DNA of 64,000 nt, from NCBI RefSeq assembly GCF_003977595.1, contig NZ_RYYR01000018.1, positions 1 through 64,000 of the forward strand, written 5' to 3'. Of this stretch, positions 21,693 to 32,591 are shown one piece after another. This DNA is from Lysinibacillus antri (GTDB lineage: Bacteria > Bacillota > Bacilli > Bacillales_A > Planococcaceae). The notes below the pieces were generated by a model. That model was given only the letters and a program-made list of their open reading frames with translations, ran no database searches and was not told the DNA's origin. A program made the translations under genes and the position numbers. Each line of letters opens with the position of its first letter. Positions within the stretch are counted from its first letter, which is position 1.

Positions 21693-23245
21693 TCTGTCAC
21701 CTTCTTTTCAGATTTTTGATTATTTCCTTCATTTTCCCCTTGATTATTTCCTTGAGGATTTCGATTATTTATCCCTTGGCGAGAAAGGAATGTACTTGGT
21801 AATCGGATAATACTATCTGGCCAATCTTTCCACCTTGGTGGATAAAATGGTGCTAAATATGGAGCACCTAATGTTGTTTGGCGTAATAAGTGGGTAAAAA
21901 TAAAACAAACGGCAAGCATGATTCCGAAATATCCCCAAAATCCAGCTAGTATTATAATTGGAAAACGAATAATTCGTATCGCATTCCCCATCATATAGTT
22001 CGGCGTTGTAAAGGAAGAAAGCGCTCCTAATGCTACGATAATAATTAGAATGTTACTTGTAATCCCAGCTTGTACTGCGGCTGTCCCAATAACAATCCCC
22101 CCAACAATCCCGATTGTTTGTCCTACTTTAGTCGGTAGTTTTGCCCCTGCTTCCCTCAGTAATTCAATAATAATCTCTAAAAGAAGTGCTTCGATGATTG
22201 GAGGAAACGGAACAATTGCCCTAGATTCATTTAATGGTACTAACAATGGTTGTGGAATTACTTCATAATGAAAGGTAAGTGTAGCTACGTAAATGGGTGT
22301 TAAATAAATCGAAATAAATATGGCAATAAATCTTAACAAACGGACAAAAGATGCAATTGACCACCGTAAATTTTGATCTTCCCTACTTTGGAAAAACTCA
22401 ATAAAGGATTGTGGACCAAGAATAGCCATCGAACTGCCATTTACTAAAATCCCAACCTTACCACTTAATAAGCCATCACAAAATCTATCTGGTCGTTCGG
22501 TTAGGAGCATTTGCGGGAAGAGCGATAATGAGTTATCATCGATTAATCCTTCTAGTACTGCACTATCGATGATGTCTGCTATATCGAGGTCTGTTATCCT
22601 TTGTCTGACAGTATTTACTTGTTCTTCTGTGGCGATTCCGTGAATATACAACAGGGACAATGAAGTATTCGTTTGATGTCCTAATGTAAATTTTTCATTA
22701 CATAAATCCGGATTTGTAATATATCGTCGAACCAATGAAATGTTTGTTGCAATACTTTCATTGAATCCCACCTGAGAACCAATAACCTGTGATTCGTTTT
22801 CTGGAGCGGATAAACCACGAGATTGAATGGAAGAAATTTTAGCAATTACCACTTCAGAAAAGCCTTCAATATGGATAATGCAAGCGCCAATTAACATTTC
22901 AAGTATCGTTTTATTTAATTCATCCATTACATCGACTTCCGGTAACTTTAGGTTTGTATGAATGTCTTGAGGTGTAGCGCCTTGTTTTGCGTTTTGTACT
23001 TCCTTTAAAACTTGTTCATTTAATAATGAAATATCCACTAAGTTATCTACATAAATCACCGTAGTTGTTGGTGAAACATAACGAATAATTAAATCAGAAG
23101 GTGAATGAAGTTTCTCCTTCAAAGATTGTAGGAATTCATATCTATTTGAAGAAATTGGTTCTTTCTTAGACTCTTTCTTTGCTTCTTTCTTTTGCTGATC
23201 GTTTTGTTGTTTTTTCTGTTTTTCTTTCTTTTTTTTGTTAAACAT
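21689..23245 (-). CDS. gerA: Germinant receptor subunit, GerA family
   Basis: A 518-residue A-subunit. A very basic lysine/glutamine-rich N-terminal tail precedes the soluble domain (SPTTTVIYVDNLVDISLL through GQTNTSLSLLYIHGIA). The C-terminal half has four or five hydrophobic helices, with the conserved PPIIEALLLEIIIELLREAG and the GNAIRIIRFP motif. ATG 23245 has GGGGAG upstream; an in-frame ATG at 23269 has none. First gene of the operon. A GTATA/AATTATA pair with an 18-bp spacer upstream might be a sigma-G promoter, but the match is weak. Germination receptors respond to amino acids, sugars or nucleosides. Confidence 0.92.
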   Translation of the reverse strand: MFNKKKKEKQKKQQNDQQKKEAKKESKKEPISSNRYEFLQSLKEKLHSPSDLIIRYVSPTTTVIYVDNLVDISLLNEQVLKEVQNAKQGATPQDIHTNLKLPEVDVMDELNKTILEMLIGACIIHIEGFSEVVIAKISSIQSRGLSAPENESQVIGSQVGFNESIATNISLVRRYITNPDLCNEKFTLGHQTNTSLSLLYIHGIATEEQVNTVRQRITDLDIADIIDSAVLEGLIDDNSLSLFPQMLLTERPDRFCDGLLSGKVGILVNGSSMAILGPQSFIEFFQSREDQNLRWSIASFVRLLRFIAIFISIYLTPIYVATLTFHYEVIPQPLLVPLNESRAIVPFPPIIEALLLEIIIELLREAGAKLPTKVGQTIGIVGGIVIGTAAVQAGITSNILIIIVALGALSSFTTPNYMMGNAIRIIRFPIIILAGFWGYFGIMLAVCFIFTHLLRQTTLGAPYLAPFYPPRWKDWPDSIIRLPSTFLSRQGINNRNPQGNNQGENEGNNQKSEKKVTE

Positions 23246-23316
23246 TACAGTCTCCCCATTTTTTATCATACAGATATAATTTACGGAAAAGGGAGAAAGT
23301 ATACGGAAAATAAAAG

Positions 23317-23349
23317 AGCAATTCTCCTTTTAGTTAGTGGAGAATTGCT
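23317..23349. terminator. Bidirectional intrinsic terminator
   Basis: A perfect 11-bp stem (AGCAATTCTCC with GGAGAATTGCT) has T-rich DNA on both sides. It terminates the chemoreceptor transcript and insulates the ger operon. Confidence 0.85.
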
Positions 23350-23365
23350 TTTTTGCAAATTTTAA

Positions 23366-25375
23366 TTAAAGTTTAAATTGTTGTGCATGTATTCTAAGTT
23401 CTTCTGCCATGTTCGCTAAGTTTTCCGCAGATGCAGCGATTTCCTCCATGGAGCTCGTTTGTTGTTCCGATGCGGAGGCAATTTCTTGTGTGTTACCTAC
23501 TGCTTCTAAGGAAACTTCGGAAATATGCACAATATCATCTACCATTTTTTCAGACGAATCTTTAATTAATCGACTTTCTGAAAGGATTTCTTGCATATGT
23601 TCCGACACTCTTTGAACAGCTAACGAGATATTTCCAAATTCAGTACCAGCTTGTTCAACAAAGGATTTCCCATCATTCACTGCAATATTTCCTTCATTCA
23701 TCGCATTAATCGATAAAGAAATTTCATATTGAATCTCTTTAATCAGGTCGCTTATTTGACCAGAAGCAGTACTTGATTGTTCAGCTAATTTTCGTACCTC
23801 TTCTGCCACTACCGCAAATCCTTTTCCGTATTCCCCTGCCCTTGCCGCTTCAATTGCAGCATTTAGCGCAAGTAAATTCGTTTGATCGGCAATCGTTGTA
23901 ATGACAGATATGATTTCATTAATCTCATTTGATTTTTTACCTAATTCGTTAATAGTAACAGAGGCACTGCTTGTTTTTTCTTCAATTGCTTTCATTTGAT
24001 TTACAGTTCGATCAATCACTTCTGAACCTGTATGGGCTGCTTGCACTGCATCATCTGTTAGTTGGTTTGTTTTTTGAATGTTTTGAGCAATTGTTGAAAT
24101 ACCATCTGAAATATTTGTAACAACCTCTTTTGCATCTTCGGTAAAGTTCGTCTGAGCTTCCGTATTGGATGCAATCGTTTGGATCGATGCCGAGATTTGT
24201 TCTGTTGCTTGTACGGTTTCTTCGGAGCTAGCAGACAATTCCTCAGATGAAGCGTGAACTTGATCGGAAGCATGTTTAATTTCAGTGACTAAATTTTTAA
24301 TATTTTCGACCATGGTATTAAAGTTATGTGCTAGTTGACCAATTTCATCTTGCGCTTTAACTTTCATTTTTTCAACGGTCAAATCACCATGGGCTACTTT
24401 TTCCATCCCTTCAACTACCGTTAAGATTGGTCTTGTTATCCCTCTAACGATCAGTATAGAAATGAAAATAATAATAATTGCTGTAAGACCAATTAATATG
24501 AAACTTGTATTTTGAATGGTTTTTGAATCTGCTAATACGACTTTAGATGGTGTATTAATACTTAATCCATAACCTACCGACTCAATCGGCGCGTAACTAA
24601 TAATGAATTCTTGATTATCAAGGTGGAATGATGAAATCCCGGAATCCGTCATACTTTTTTGTAATAAAGTTGATAGTTCACCAAGATCTAATTCTTCTAC
24701 ATGTTTACCTATGACGTCTTCTTGTGGCGCTACTTGAATGATTCCTTGGTTATCGAGCAATGTAATCATATTTGTAGATTCAATAGTATTTTCGTCGTTT
24801 AAATATGTATTAACTAAGATTTCAAAATTTGCTGATCCCGCTAGTACCGCTACAACTTTCCCAGAATTATCTTTAATTGGGGTAGCAGCTACGACAATTC
24901 GATTACCTGTTGCTTTAGAGATGAGGACTTCAGAATAAACCGATTCCCCTTTTAATGCAGCAGGAACATAGCTACGATCACTATAATCTGAACCAATGCT
25001 TTCTGGTTTTGTATGGGCGATTACAGTTCCATTAGGGTCAATAACGAACATTGTTTCAAATACTTCAGACCGCTCTTCTAACATCGTTAAGTATGGAATC
25101 ATATGTGCTGGATCCAGTGAAATTAAATTATTACTTGAAGCGGATATTTGCATTTCAGACATTTGTGCTTTAAACCATTGCTCAATCGACGTTACTTTAT
25201 TCATAACAAGATTTTGCATTGCGGTTTCTTCTTTTTCAATTAATATTTTACTATTATTATACTGAACAAAGAGAGTTACTATAAGTAGCGGGATAATTGA
25301 GATTAATAGAAATGCGCCTATAAATTTCAATCGAATACTTGTTTGCCTTTTTTGTTCAGTTTGATTTGAACTCAT
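23366..25375 (-). CDS. Methyl-accepting chemotaxis protein with Cache sensor domain
   Basis: A 669-residue chemoreceptor. Order: TM1 (about 18-41), a periplasm-type double Cache domain (about 45-275; [21 protein letters not shown], read in parts), TM2 (about 285-308), HAMP, and a long coiled-coil signalling domain whose hairpin tip reads [20 protein letters not shown]. It signals through CheW/CheA, neither of which is in the window. Cache domains of this kind bind amino or organic acids. The ATG has AAGGAG upstream. It follows hybrid kinase 1 on the same strand but after a terminator, so it is probably transcribed separately. Confidence 0.92.
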   Translation of the reverse strand: MSSNQTEQKRQTSIRLKFIGAFLLISIIPLLIVTLFVQYNNSKILIEKEETAMQNLVMNKVTSIEQWFKAQMSEMQISASSNNLISLDPAHMIPYLTMLEERSEVFETMFVIDPNGTVIAHTKPESIGSDYSDRSYVPAALKGESVYSEVLISKATGNRIVVAATPIKDNSGKVVAVLAGSANFEILVNTYLNDENTIESTNMITLLDNQGIIQVAPQEDVIGKHVEELDLGELSTLLQKSMTDSGISSFHLDNQEFIISYAPIESVGYGLSINTPSKVVLADSKTIQNTSFILIGLTAIIIIFISILIVRGITRPILTVVEGMEKVAHGDLTVEKMKVKAQDEIGQLAHNFNTMVENIKNLVTEIKHASDQVHASSEELSASSEETVQATEQISASIQTIASNTEAQTNFTEDAKEVVTNISDGISTIAQNIQKTNQLTDDAVQAAHTGSEVIDRTVNQMKAIEEKTSSASVTINELGKKSNEINEIISVITTIADQTNLLALNAAIEAARAGEYGKGFAVVAEEVRKLAEQSSTASGQISDLIKEIQYEISLSINAMNEGNIAVNDGKSFVEQAGTEFGNISLAVQRVSEHMQEILSESRLIKDSSEKMVDDIVHISEVSLEAVGNTQEIASASEQQTSSMEEIAASAENLANMAEELRIHAQQFKL

Positions 25376-25618
25376 CTAAATTGCTCCTTACATCATAATA
25401 TTTCCTTTTCATTAAAATATGGATTACTGTCTATTACTCTACTAGGACTTTGCGAACATATTATATACCTAAAATATTTGGAATTAAAGGAAACTTTATG
25501 ACCAAAATATACTTTGTAAAGAATTACCTATTTTTAATAACACTCAAACATAATTAATGGTTATTGTTAATTTACCAACAGGGTACTTAAAAGTATATGA
25601 ACAGTTTCTACCAAAAGG
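25376..25618. other. Intergenic region upstream of the chemoreceptor
   Basis: AT-rich DNA without a gene. A minus-strand TATAAT (25465-25460) could be the chemoreceptor -10 box, but no good -35 accompanies it. I see no clear sigma-D promoter. Confidence 0.35.
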
Positions 25619-25665
25619 AAAGAGCTCAAAAGTGGATGGTACCACCCATATAATGAGCTCTTTTT
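25619..25665. terminator. Terminator downstream of hybrid kinase 1
   Basis: An outer stem AAGAGCTCA/TGAGCTCTT encloses an inner stem (TGGATGGT with ACCACCCA). T runs flank it, stronger on the plus side. It closes the regulator 1-kinase 1 transcript. Confidence 0.7.
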
Positions 25666-25717
25666 AAGCATTAAAAAGTTTACATTGATTGTGGCTAAAC
25701 AGGGTGTTTATACTTTT

Positions 25718-28700
25718 CTAATATAACCATACTTTCATAATTGAAATTAACTGATCTGGTTCAACAGGTTTTGCAATGTAATCGGATGCCCCGATTGCTA
25801 AACATTTTTCGTGGTCTTCTTTCATTGCTTTTGCAGTGAGCGCGATAATGGGTAGTTGGGTATATTGAGGCATTAATCTGATTCTACTAATAGCTTCATA
25901 ACCATCCATTTCAGGCATCATAATATCCATCAACACCAAATCAATATCTGAATGTTGTTCAAGCAAATGGATACTTTCAATTCCATTATAAGCAAATAAT
26001 ACGGTCAACCCGGCCATTTCCAATACACTTGATAGTGCAAAAACATTTCGCACATCATCATCAACAAGTAGTATTTTTTTTCCAACAAGATCTGAATTTG
26101 AATCTATTTTTTTATTGACAAAGAATGATTCTTCAACAGATCTATTGTTAGAATCTGATAAATAGAGCTCAAGTTCTGCAACTAATCGTGCGGGCGAGCG
26201 TTCATTTTTAATAATAATGGTATGGGCAAACTTATTTAGTTCAAGTTCTTCCTTAACGGATAAGTCTCGACCCGTGTAAACAAACACTTTTAAATCGCTA
26301 TGAATTGGATTGTTTTTAATTTCGGTTAGTAGATGAAAGCCACTTGTATCTGTTAGTCCTAAATCCAGAATAAGACAATCAAATCGCTCAAGTTTTAAAA
26401 GATTTCTAGCTTCTATTCCAGTAGAAACAGCTTTTATTACAAAATCCATATTTCCGATTAATTCCATCAAACTATTTCGTTGGTTAAAATCATCATCGAC
26501 AATTAAAATTCGTTTGATATGGCTATTCGTTGTTGAGATAGATTGAATATCTTGTGCCATCCTTAGTTTATTGTTTTCTTGCGTCTGTTCAACAAAAGTT
26601 ACGGCAGCTTCAACTTGAGTTAGTTCCACAGGAGTTATTATTTCTTGCGGTTGTGCCTCGTAATTGCCTACATAAAAAGTAAAGGTACTTCCCTTGCCTT
26701 CTTCACTTTCAACAACAATTTTGCCACCTAAAAGCGTCGCAAGCTCTCTACTAATCGAAAGACCTAATCCTGTCCCTCCGTATTTTCTGCTTGTCGTTCC
26801 ATCTGCTTGTTGGAATGCTTCAAAAATTAAATTTAGTTTATCTTTTGATATCCCAATTCCTGTGTCGATTACAGAAAATGCGAGTGTTAATTTACCTTGT
26901 TCGGTCGGATGTTGTTTTGGCTTAATTTCAAGTCGAACTTCCCCTTCATCAGTAAATTTGAAGGCATTAGATAATAAGTTTTTTAATACTTGCTGAATTC
27001 GAACTTCATCACTATACAATGTTGGGGGTGTTCCGTCTAATACATGAATATTCAATAGTAGATTTTGATTGTCTGCAATTACGTTAAAGTTACTTTGGAC
27101 AAATTCCACTATATTTTGAATTTCGATGTTGCCAGGGATGATTTCTGTTTTTCCAGACTCAATTTTAGCTAAATCTAAAATATTATTGATTAAAATTAAT
27201 AAATCGTTCCCCGATGAATAAATTGTTTTTGCATATTCCACTTGTTTTTCTGTTAAGTTACGATTTGAATTGTCTGCTAACAGCTTAGATAAAATAATTA
27301 AACTATTTAATGGTGTTCGTAATTCATGGGACATATTTGCGAGAAATTCTGATTTATATTTTGAACTTAATGCGAGTTGTTCAGCTTTTACTTCAAGTTC
27401 TGCCTTTGCTTTTTTAACGATTCGATTCGCTTCTTCATATTTTAAATTTTGTTCTTCTAGTCGTTTAGCTTTTTCTTCAAGCTCTGCATTCGTTTGTTCT
27501 AATTCTACTTGTTGTAACTGTAATTTTAATTCAGATTGACGAAGAGCCTGTGTTTGCTCCTCTAATTCCTCATTTGTTGCACGCAATTCTTCTTGCTGAT
27601 TTTGTAGTTCTTCTGACTGGGCTTGAACTTCCTCCATCAAGGTTTGAGATTCTTCTAATAACATCGCTAACTGATTGCGGCTTAAAACACTTTCAAGGAC
27701 GATGCCTAAATTATCGGAAAGTTCTTCTAAAAAACTAAGTTGATTTTCGTCAAAGGGATGAAAGGATGCCAGCTCAATCACTGCATTGACTTCCCCTTCA
27801 AAAGTAATGGGTAAAACAATTAAGTTCAATGGTTTTGACTCCCCAAGACCTGATAAAATGATATGAGTAGAGGGTACATTTGTAATATGTAGCATCTTTT
27901 TCTCTATAATGGCTTGGCCAATTAATCCCTCTCCCAGTTTGATGGATTGTTTAGCTAGCTTTTCATTGGAGGCGTAGGAAGAAACATGTTTGAATAACTG
28001 ATTACTATTTGTATGCATGTCCTTTACATAAAACAAGGCATGACTCGACTTAACTAGAGGAACTAGCTTTGATAGTAATGTTTGTCCAAACATCGGAATC
28101 TCTAATTTGCCTGTTAAATGTGTCGTAATATCGTTAATATTTGATTTTTTCCACGTTAATTCTTTCTCTTTATTCATTTGAATGTCTAGAGTATCTGTCA
28201 TTTGGTTAAATGATGTGGCGATTGCATCGAACTCATCATTTGAAATGACTTCCACTTTCGTACCTAAATTTGTGTGGCCGTTTGAAATAGATTTCATAAC
28301 ATCCGTCATAGCAGTCATACGTTTGAAAATGGAAAGAATGTTTTTCATACAGATAAAAGTTACTAGTATAATGCCAAATGCTAAAATAAAACCGGCTATA
28401 ACAATTTCTTTTCTTACATTATCCACTAATGAAAACAATGAACTTTCTAATTGTGTATCAAAGCCATTTGTAATATTTCGTAAAACTATAGTAAATTCCT
28501 CATGGATCGATTTTGAATTTTCATCCATTAAATTTCTAGCTTCTTCTATTCTATTCTCAGAAATGAAGCTTGTTATTTGGTCCGTATAGTTCTCGAATTC
28601 ACTATTTGTAGTTTTAAGAGTATCTACTAATGCTTTTTGTTCCGGAGATTGAATGTTTTGCTCTAACAACAGAATATTAGTATGAACATTTTCTCTTTCC

Positions 28701-28951
28701 GTTTGTAAAGCTCTCAGTTCAGCCTTCAGTGCAGCTTCGTCATCATAGATGATGAGATTTCTTAGTATAATGCCTTCATCCTTAATATCTGCTCGAATTT
28801 GTCCAGCTAAAGTTGAAGAATCAAATTTTAATTTAATCTCCTCTGAAGAGTTATTGATGTGCGAAATTTGTAACCAACCGCTACCAATCACGAAAAAGAA
28901 AAATAGTGGTAGTGTACTTAGCGCAATCAATAAGCGTGTCCGTATTTTCAT
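25718..28951 (-). CDS. Hybrid histidine kinase 1 (GAF, HisKA, HATPase, two REC)
   Basis: A 1077-residue membrane hybrid kinase. Order: TM1 (8-28), a four-helix extracytoplasmic domain (30-180) of the 4HB/CHASE3 style, TM2 (about 183-203), HAMP, GAF (about 265-410), a long Glu/Gln-rich coiled coil (EELQNQQEELRATNEELEEQ), HisKA with phosphoacceptor H542 in SHELRTPLNS, HATPase (GTGLGLSISRELATLLGG), REC1 with D863 and REC2 with D1009. The double receiver suggests a branched phosphorelay. It lies 36 bp after regulator 1 in the same operon and is a close paralogue of the kinase at 32592-35816, especially in the coiled-coil and HisKA parts. Confidence 0.93.
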   Translation of the reverse strand: MKIRTRLLIALSTLPLFFFFVIGSGWLQISHINNSSEEIKLKFDSSTLAGQIRADIKDEGIILRNLIIYDDEAALKAELRALQTERENVHTNILLLEQNIQSPEQKALVDTLKTTNSEFENYTDQITSFISENRIEEARNLMDENSKSIHEEFTIVLRNITNGFDTQLESSLFSLVDNVRKEIVIAGFILAFGIILVTFICMKNILSIFKRMTAMTDVMKSISNGHTNLGTKVEVISNDEFDAIATSFNQMTDTLDIQMNKEKELTWKKSNINDITTHLTGKLEIPMFGQTLLSKLVPLVKSSHALFYVKDMHTNSNQLFKHVSSYASNEKLAKQSIKLGEGLIGQAIIEKKMLHITNVPSTHIILSGLGESKPLNLIVLPITFEGEVNAVIELASFHPFDENQLSFLEELSDNLGIVLESVLSRNQLAMLLEESQTLMEEVQAQSEELQNQQEELRATNEELEEQTQALRQSELKLQLQQVELEQTNAELEEKAKRLEEQNLKYEEANRIVKKAKAELEVKAEQLALSSKYKSEFLANMSHELRTPLNSLIILSKLLADNSNRNLTEKQVEYAKTIYSSGNDLLILINNILDLAKIESGKTEIIPGNIEIQNIVEFVQSNFNVIADNQNLLLNIHVLDGTPPTLYSDEVRIQQVLKNLLSNAFKFTDEGEVRLEIKPKQHPTEQGKLTLAFSVIDTGIGISKDKLNLIFEAFQQADGTTSRKYGGTGLGLSISRELATLLGGKIVVESEEGKGSTFTFYVGNYEAQPQEIITPVELTQVEAAVTFVEQTQENNKLRMAQDIQSISTTNSHIKRILIVDDDFNQRNSLMELIGNMDFVIKAVSTGIEARNLLKLERFDCLILDLGLTDTSGFHLLTEIKNNPIHSDLKVFVYTGRDLSVKEELELNKFAHTIIIKNERSPARLVAELELYLSDSNNRSVEESFFVNKKIDSNSDLVGKKILLVDDDVRNVFALSSVLEMAGLTVLFAYNGIESIHLLEQHSDIDLVLMDIMMPEMDGYEAISRIRLMPQYTQLPIIALTAKAMKEDHEKCLAIGASDYIAKPVEPDQLISIMKVWLY

Positions 28952-28987
28952 TGTTATACCTCAGTTCAATAGGATAGTTGTTTTTCA

Positions 28988-31051
28988 TTATTGAACATTT
29001 TTCTTGTTGATACATTGCTCATATACTAATGCAATTGCATGGACGCGGTCAGCTACACGTAATTTGGACAATATATTTGTGATATGATTTTTAACTGTAT
29101 GTTCGCTAATAAAAAGTTTTTCAGAGATGACTTTATTACTTGAGCCTTCTACAATTAATGAAAATACATCTAGCTCACGGTTTGACAGAGCAAAGTCGAT
29201 TTTAAATTGTTGAACAGCGTGTTGAATAATTTCTCGATTAATACCAATTTCCTCTTTCGGATTAAGTACAATTACATTATCTTTTACAGTCTTTGTAATA
29301 TTTGTCGCCATATTATTGCTATTTTTACTGTTTGAATAGTGTAAAAAGTCGTTAGGAGGTAGTGGTTGACTATAGATATAGCCTTGTATCTCATCACATT
29401 GAAGTTCTATTAATTGCTGTAATTGTTCAGTTGTTTCTACTCCTTCTGCCACCACATTAATATTTAATTTTTTCCCTAAAAAAATCATGGACTCTACAAT
29501 AGAATGACTATTTTTTTGAGGTAGAGTAATTTCTTGAATATAAGATTTATCAATTTTAACTGTATCAAAATGAAAATCTCTTAAATAATTAATTGAAGAA
29601 TAACCAATACCGAAATCATCTAGACTTACATGGATATCCATGTCTTTTAGTTGTTTTAAAGTATGTTTCACAATGTCCTCATTTTTTAATAAGGCTGTTT
29701 CTGTTATTTCAATTTCGATTCGTTTAGGATCAATTTTCGAATCATGTAAGATCTTTTTAATTTGTTCAATAAAATTCTGTTGTAAAAAATGTTTTGCTGA
29801 GAAATTAATTGCGATTCGAGTAGGTGAAAAACCCAAGTGATCCCAACTATTTATTTGCTTGCAGACAGTTTGGAGTACCCATTTATCAATTTCAAAAATT
29901 AATTCGGATTCTTCTGCAATCGGTATGAATTCATTTGGAGAGATCGTCCCCCATTTTGGATGATTCCATCGAATGAACGCTTCTGCACTCACTACTTGTT
30001 CAGATGATAATTGTATTCTTGGTTGATAGACTAAAGTAAATTCTTCATTTTCAATGGCATTACGCAAATCATTTTGCATGAGAAATGTTCGATAAGATTG
30101 AAGATTCATACCAGAATGATAGACTGAAAATTTGTTTTTCCCTTGTTCCTTTGCGCGGTAGAGTGCTGCATCCGCATTTTTTAATAGAGTATTTGCATCT
30201 TCCCCGTCAAATGGAAATATGGCTAATCCGATACATGCTGTAAGGTGAAATTCATAGGAATGAATAGTAAATGGATTCTTAAAAGCATCTAATATATTTT
30301 CAGTTACTTCTAGGCATTGTTCCCGATTACTATTCGGAAGTAAGACAACAAATTCATCTCCACCCATTCGCGCAACAAAATCGCTATCACGAATTGTCAT
30401 AGAAAGCCTTTTTGCTAGATGTTGTAGAAGTTTGTCTCCCATCGAATGTCCCAGAGAGTCGTTAATATATTTAAATCGATCTAGGTCAAGATACATTAAC
30501 CCTAGCGATTCGTTCGTACTCTTAGCAATGTTCACAAATCGAATAAGCTCTTCATTAAACTTCCTTCTATTTGGAAGATCCGTTAGCCCATCGTGATAGG
30601 CCATATATTCTATGACTTTATTTTTCTCCTCTAATTTGTTGGATTGTATAATTAGTTTTTGGCGTAATAAATAGAGTTCAACAAAACGTTCTACCTTTGA
30701 TTTTAAAATAATAGGATTGAAGGGTTTTAATATATAATCAATGGCACCTACAGAATAACCCATGAAAATATGCTCAGAATCCATATAATTTGCAGTAATA
30801 AATAATATAGGAATGTTTTTTGTTTTTTCACGAGCTCTAATAAATTTTGCTGTCGTAAACCCGTCCATTCCAGGCATTTGGACATCTAATAATATTGCCG
30901 CAAAGTCATATTGCAATAAAAATCTAAGTGCCTCTTCCCCAGAGAATGCCTTAATTAGGTTGTATTCTTCTTCATCTAGAATTGCTTCTAATGCTAATAA
31001 ATTTTCGGGTCGATCATCTACTATTAATATATTAATTTTTTCATTGCACAT
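28988..31051 (-). CDS. Response regulator 1: REC-GGDEF-EAL-LuxR HTH
   Basis: A 687-residue protein with a rare domain order. REC (1-120) has D56 in LLDVQMPGMDG. A linker helix leads to GGDEF (GGDEF intact at 230-234), then EAL (E357-A358-F359 in place of EAL, with DDFGIGYSS and an EITETALL motif), then a LuxR/NarL HTH from about 615 (LSNRELDVFSLIVEGSSNKV). It could make and break c-di-GMP and bind DNA in one chain, or use degenerate enzymatic domains as c-di-GMP sensors. Start: ATG 31051 agrees with the paralogue; an in-frame GTG at 31060 is possible. It is the probable partner of kinase 1. Confidence 0.92.
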   Translation of the reverse strand: MCNEKINILIVDDRPENLLALEAILDEEEYNLIKAFSGEEALRFLLQYDFAAILLDVQMPGMDGFTTAKFIRAREKTKNIPILFITANYMDSEHIFMGYSVGAIDYILKPFNPIILKSKVERFVELYLLRQKLIIQSNKLEEKNKVIEYMAYHDGLTDLPNRRKFNEELIRFVNIAKSTNESLGLMYLDLDRFKYINDSLGHSMGDKLLQHLAKRLSMTIRDSDFVARMGGDEFVVLLPNSNREQCLEVTENILDAFKNPFTIHSYEFHLTACIGLAIFPFDGEDANTLLKNADAALYRAKEQGKNKFSVYHSGMNLQSYRTFLMQNDLRNAIENEEFTLVYQPRIQLSSEQVVSAEAFIRWNHPKWGTISPNEFIPIAEESELIFEIDKWVLQTVCKQINSWDHLGFSPTRIAINFSAKHFLQQNFIEQIKKILHDSKIDPKRIEIEITETALLKNEDIVKHTLKQLKDMDIHVSLDDFGIGYSSINYLRDFHFDTVKIDKSYIQEITLPQKNSHSIVESMIFLGKKLNINVVAEGVETTEQLQQLIELQCDEIQGYIYSQPLPPNDFLHYSNSKNSNNMATNITKTVKDNVIVLNPKEEIGINREIIQHAVQQFKIDFALSNRELDVFSLIVEGSSNKVISEKLFISEHTVKNHITNILSKLRVADRVHAIALVYEQCINKKNVQ

Positions 31052-31080
31052 TTTTATCACTATCCTCTATCGATATTGCT

Positions 31081-31130
31081 AATCTAAATAGATTATCAGG
31101 ATACCATAAAAAGTATGTTAATGGTGAGTA
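31081..31130 (-). promoter_or_regulatory. Conserved upstream element of regulator 1
   Basis: The dyad AATCTAAATAGATT (31081-31094) is followed after 6 bp by ATACCATAAAA and then by GTGAGTA (ending 31130). The same order and spacing occurs before the paralogous regulator at 37953-38001, about 30 bp from each start codon. The rest of that 5-prime DNA is not conserved. It is probably the promoter and operator of both genes. Confidence 0.6.
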
Positions 31131-31566
31131 GAAGGTCTTAATTGAGAGAAGCGTTTAGAGTGAGAGATATGAATAATTAGTAGTATATAACGGTGGTGAA
31201 ATAGTAGTATAATCACAAAATTATTCTGATTGCAATATACTTATTCAATGACGCAATGAGAATGGTAAACAGTTTATATATTGATTCACGTATTAATATT
31301 GCCGTGTATTTAAATAAGTAAATTTATCTGCAGAAATAAATCGACATTTTGGTATGGAAGGATTGTTTTTTATTTGCCATGAGAAATGTTTTAGTAATAT
31401 CGCTGTTTTATTTAAGATAGTCGTTTCAAATTGATACAAAACATCTGATCGAATCGGAAGTTGTATTGGTGAGAGGAATTTTAAACCTTCATTTCATATA
31501 TTTCTAGTTTTCGTAAGAATTTGGTAGTCCTAATTTAAATAGGAGTTAGGATTTAGAGAATAGGGA
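31131..31566. other. Long intergenic region upstream of regulator 1
   Basis: About 435 bp with no supported gene, RNA or terminator. It is AT-rich, and no coding remnant of a neighbouring family is recognisable. Confidence 0.4.
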
Positions 31567-31597
31567 CTGTCCAGAAAGTATTGCACTTTCTGGACAG
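31567..31597. terminator. Perfect 12-bp hairpin next to repeat copy A
   Basis: CTGTCCAGAAAG pairs perfectly with CTTTCTGGACAG across a 7-nt loop. No gene ends here on the plus strand. The hairpin abuts repeat copy A and is absent from copy B. Confidence 0.55.
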
Positions 31598-31715
31598 CTA
31601 TGCTTCAAATGATATAATTCTGCTAAAAATCTGTGCTCCTGCGGTAGTAACAATAAATTGTCACCATCCTCGTCGCAAAGGGGGCGTTCGAAAATCACTT
31701 TTCGGACGCCCCCTT
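31596..31715 (+). repeat. Long inverted repeat, copy A
   Basis: A 120-bp element about 87 percent identical by eye to the minus strand at 39568-39687. The shared core includes GTGCTCCTGCGGTAGTAACA and TCCTCGTCGCAAAG. It ends in a hairpin GGGGGCGTTCGAAAA/TTTTCGGACGCCCCC followed by TT. The element points towards the cheR 3-prime end, 6 bp away, where the hairpin could also act as the cheR terminator. Confidence 0.8.
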
Positions 31716-31720
31716 GCTTG

Positions 31721-32572
31721 TTATTTAATTTTTTTATAAATTTTTTGGGATTGGCTAATTACTTCATAATAATCATTCATGTTTGTATAATTAATAGATT
31801 CTTTATTACCTAGGCAAAGTACCCCAAACATTCCTAAACTATCATAAAATAATTGATGTACTTTATTTTGCAATTCTCGATTAAAATAAATTAAAACATT
31901 TCGACAGAGAATTACATGAAATTCATTAAATGAGCTATCCGTTACAAGATTGTGCTGAGCAAAAACAAGATTCTTTGATAGAGATGAATCAAATTTCACA
32001 CCTGTATCCGTTACTTTATAGTAGTCTGAAAAAGCTCTTTCTCCACCCGCTTGTAAGTAGTTATTCGTATACTTTTTCATGTTTTCTAACGGGAATTGAC
32101 CACTTTTTGCAACGCGTAATACATCGGTATTAATGTCTGTGGCATAAATTTTTGTTTTTTCGTACAACCCTTCTTCATGGAGAAGAATGGCCATTGAATA
32201 TACTTCTTCCCCAGTAGAACAACCAGCGTGCCATATTCGGATTGAAGGATAAGTTTTTAATAATGGAATGACCTTTTCCTTAAATTCTAGGAAAAAACTC
32301 GGATCACGAAACATTTCGGTGACATTTATTGAAAAGTCAGCTAGCAACCTTTGCAAGCATGCCGAATCATATAATACTTTTTCAAGTAAACTCGTAATGG
32401 TTAGTAGTTTTTCCGCATGGACACGATGCCAAACTCTTCTTCTTATTGATGGATAGGCATAATTTCGATAATCATATCCATAGTGAAGGAAGATCCCCTC
32501 AAGTAACAGGTGTATTTCGATTTTTTCTAGTTCTTCATCAATATTTTTCTCAACTGGGATAAATTGATTCAT
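31721..32572 (-). CDS. CheR-family chemotaxis protein methyltransferase
   Basis: A 283-residue S-adenosylmethionine-dependent methyltransferase that methylates glutamates of chemoreceptors. The N-terminal helical domain (GYDYRNYAYPSIRRRVWHR) precedes the SAM-binding motif WHAGCSTGEEVYSMA, the acidic motif YATDINTDVLR, and VILCRNVLIYFN. No CheB esterase gene is near. It follows kinase 2 by 19 bp and is surely cotranscribed with it, so it may serve this signalling module rather than the main chemotaxis system. Similar CheR-kinase pairings occur in chemosensory-like stress or biofilm systems. Confidence 0.92.
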   Translation of the reverse strand: MNQFIPVEKNIDEELEKIEIHLLLEGIFLHYGYDYRNYAYPSIRRRVWHRVHAEKLLTITSLLEKVLYDSACLQRLLADFSINVTEMFRDPSFFLEFKEKVIPLLKTYPSIRIWHAGCSTGEEVYSMAILLHEEGLYEKTKIYATDINTDVLRVAKSGQFPLENMKKYTNNYLQAGGERAFSDYYKVTDTGVKFDSSLSKNLVFAQHNLVTDSSFNEFHVILCRNVLIYFNRELQNKVHQLFYDSLGMFGVLCLGNKESINYTNMNDYYEVISQSQKIYKKIK

Positions 32573-32591
32573 CTTTGGCTACCTCTTTAAC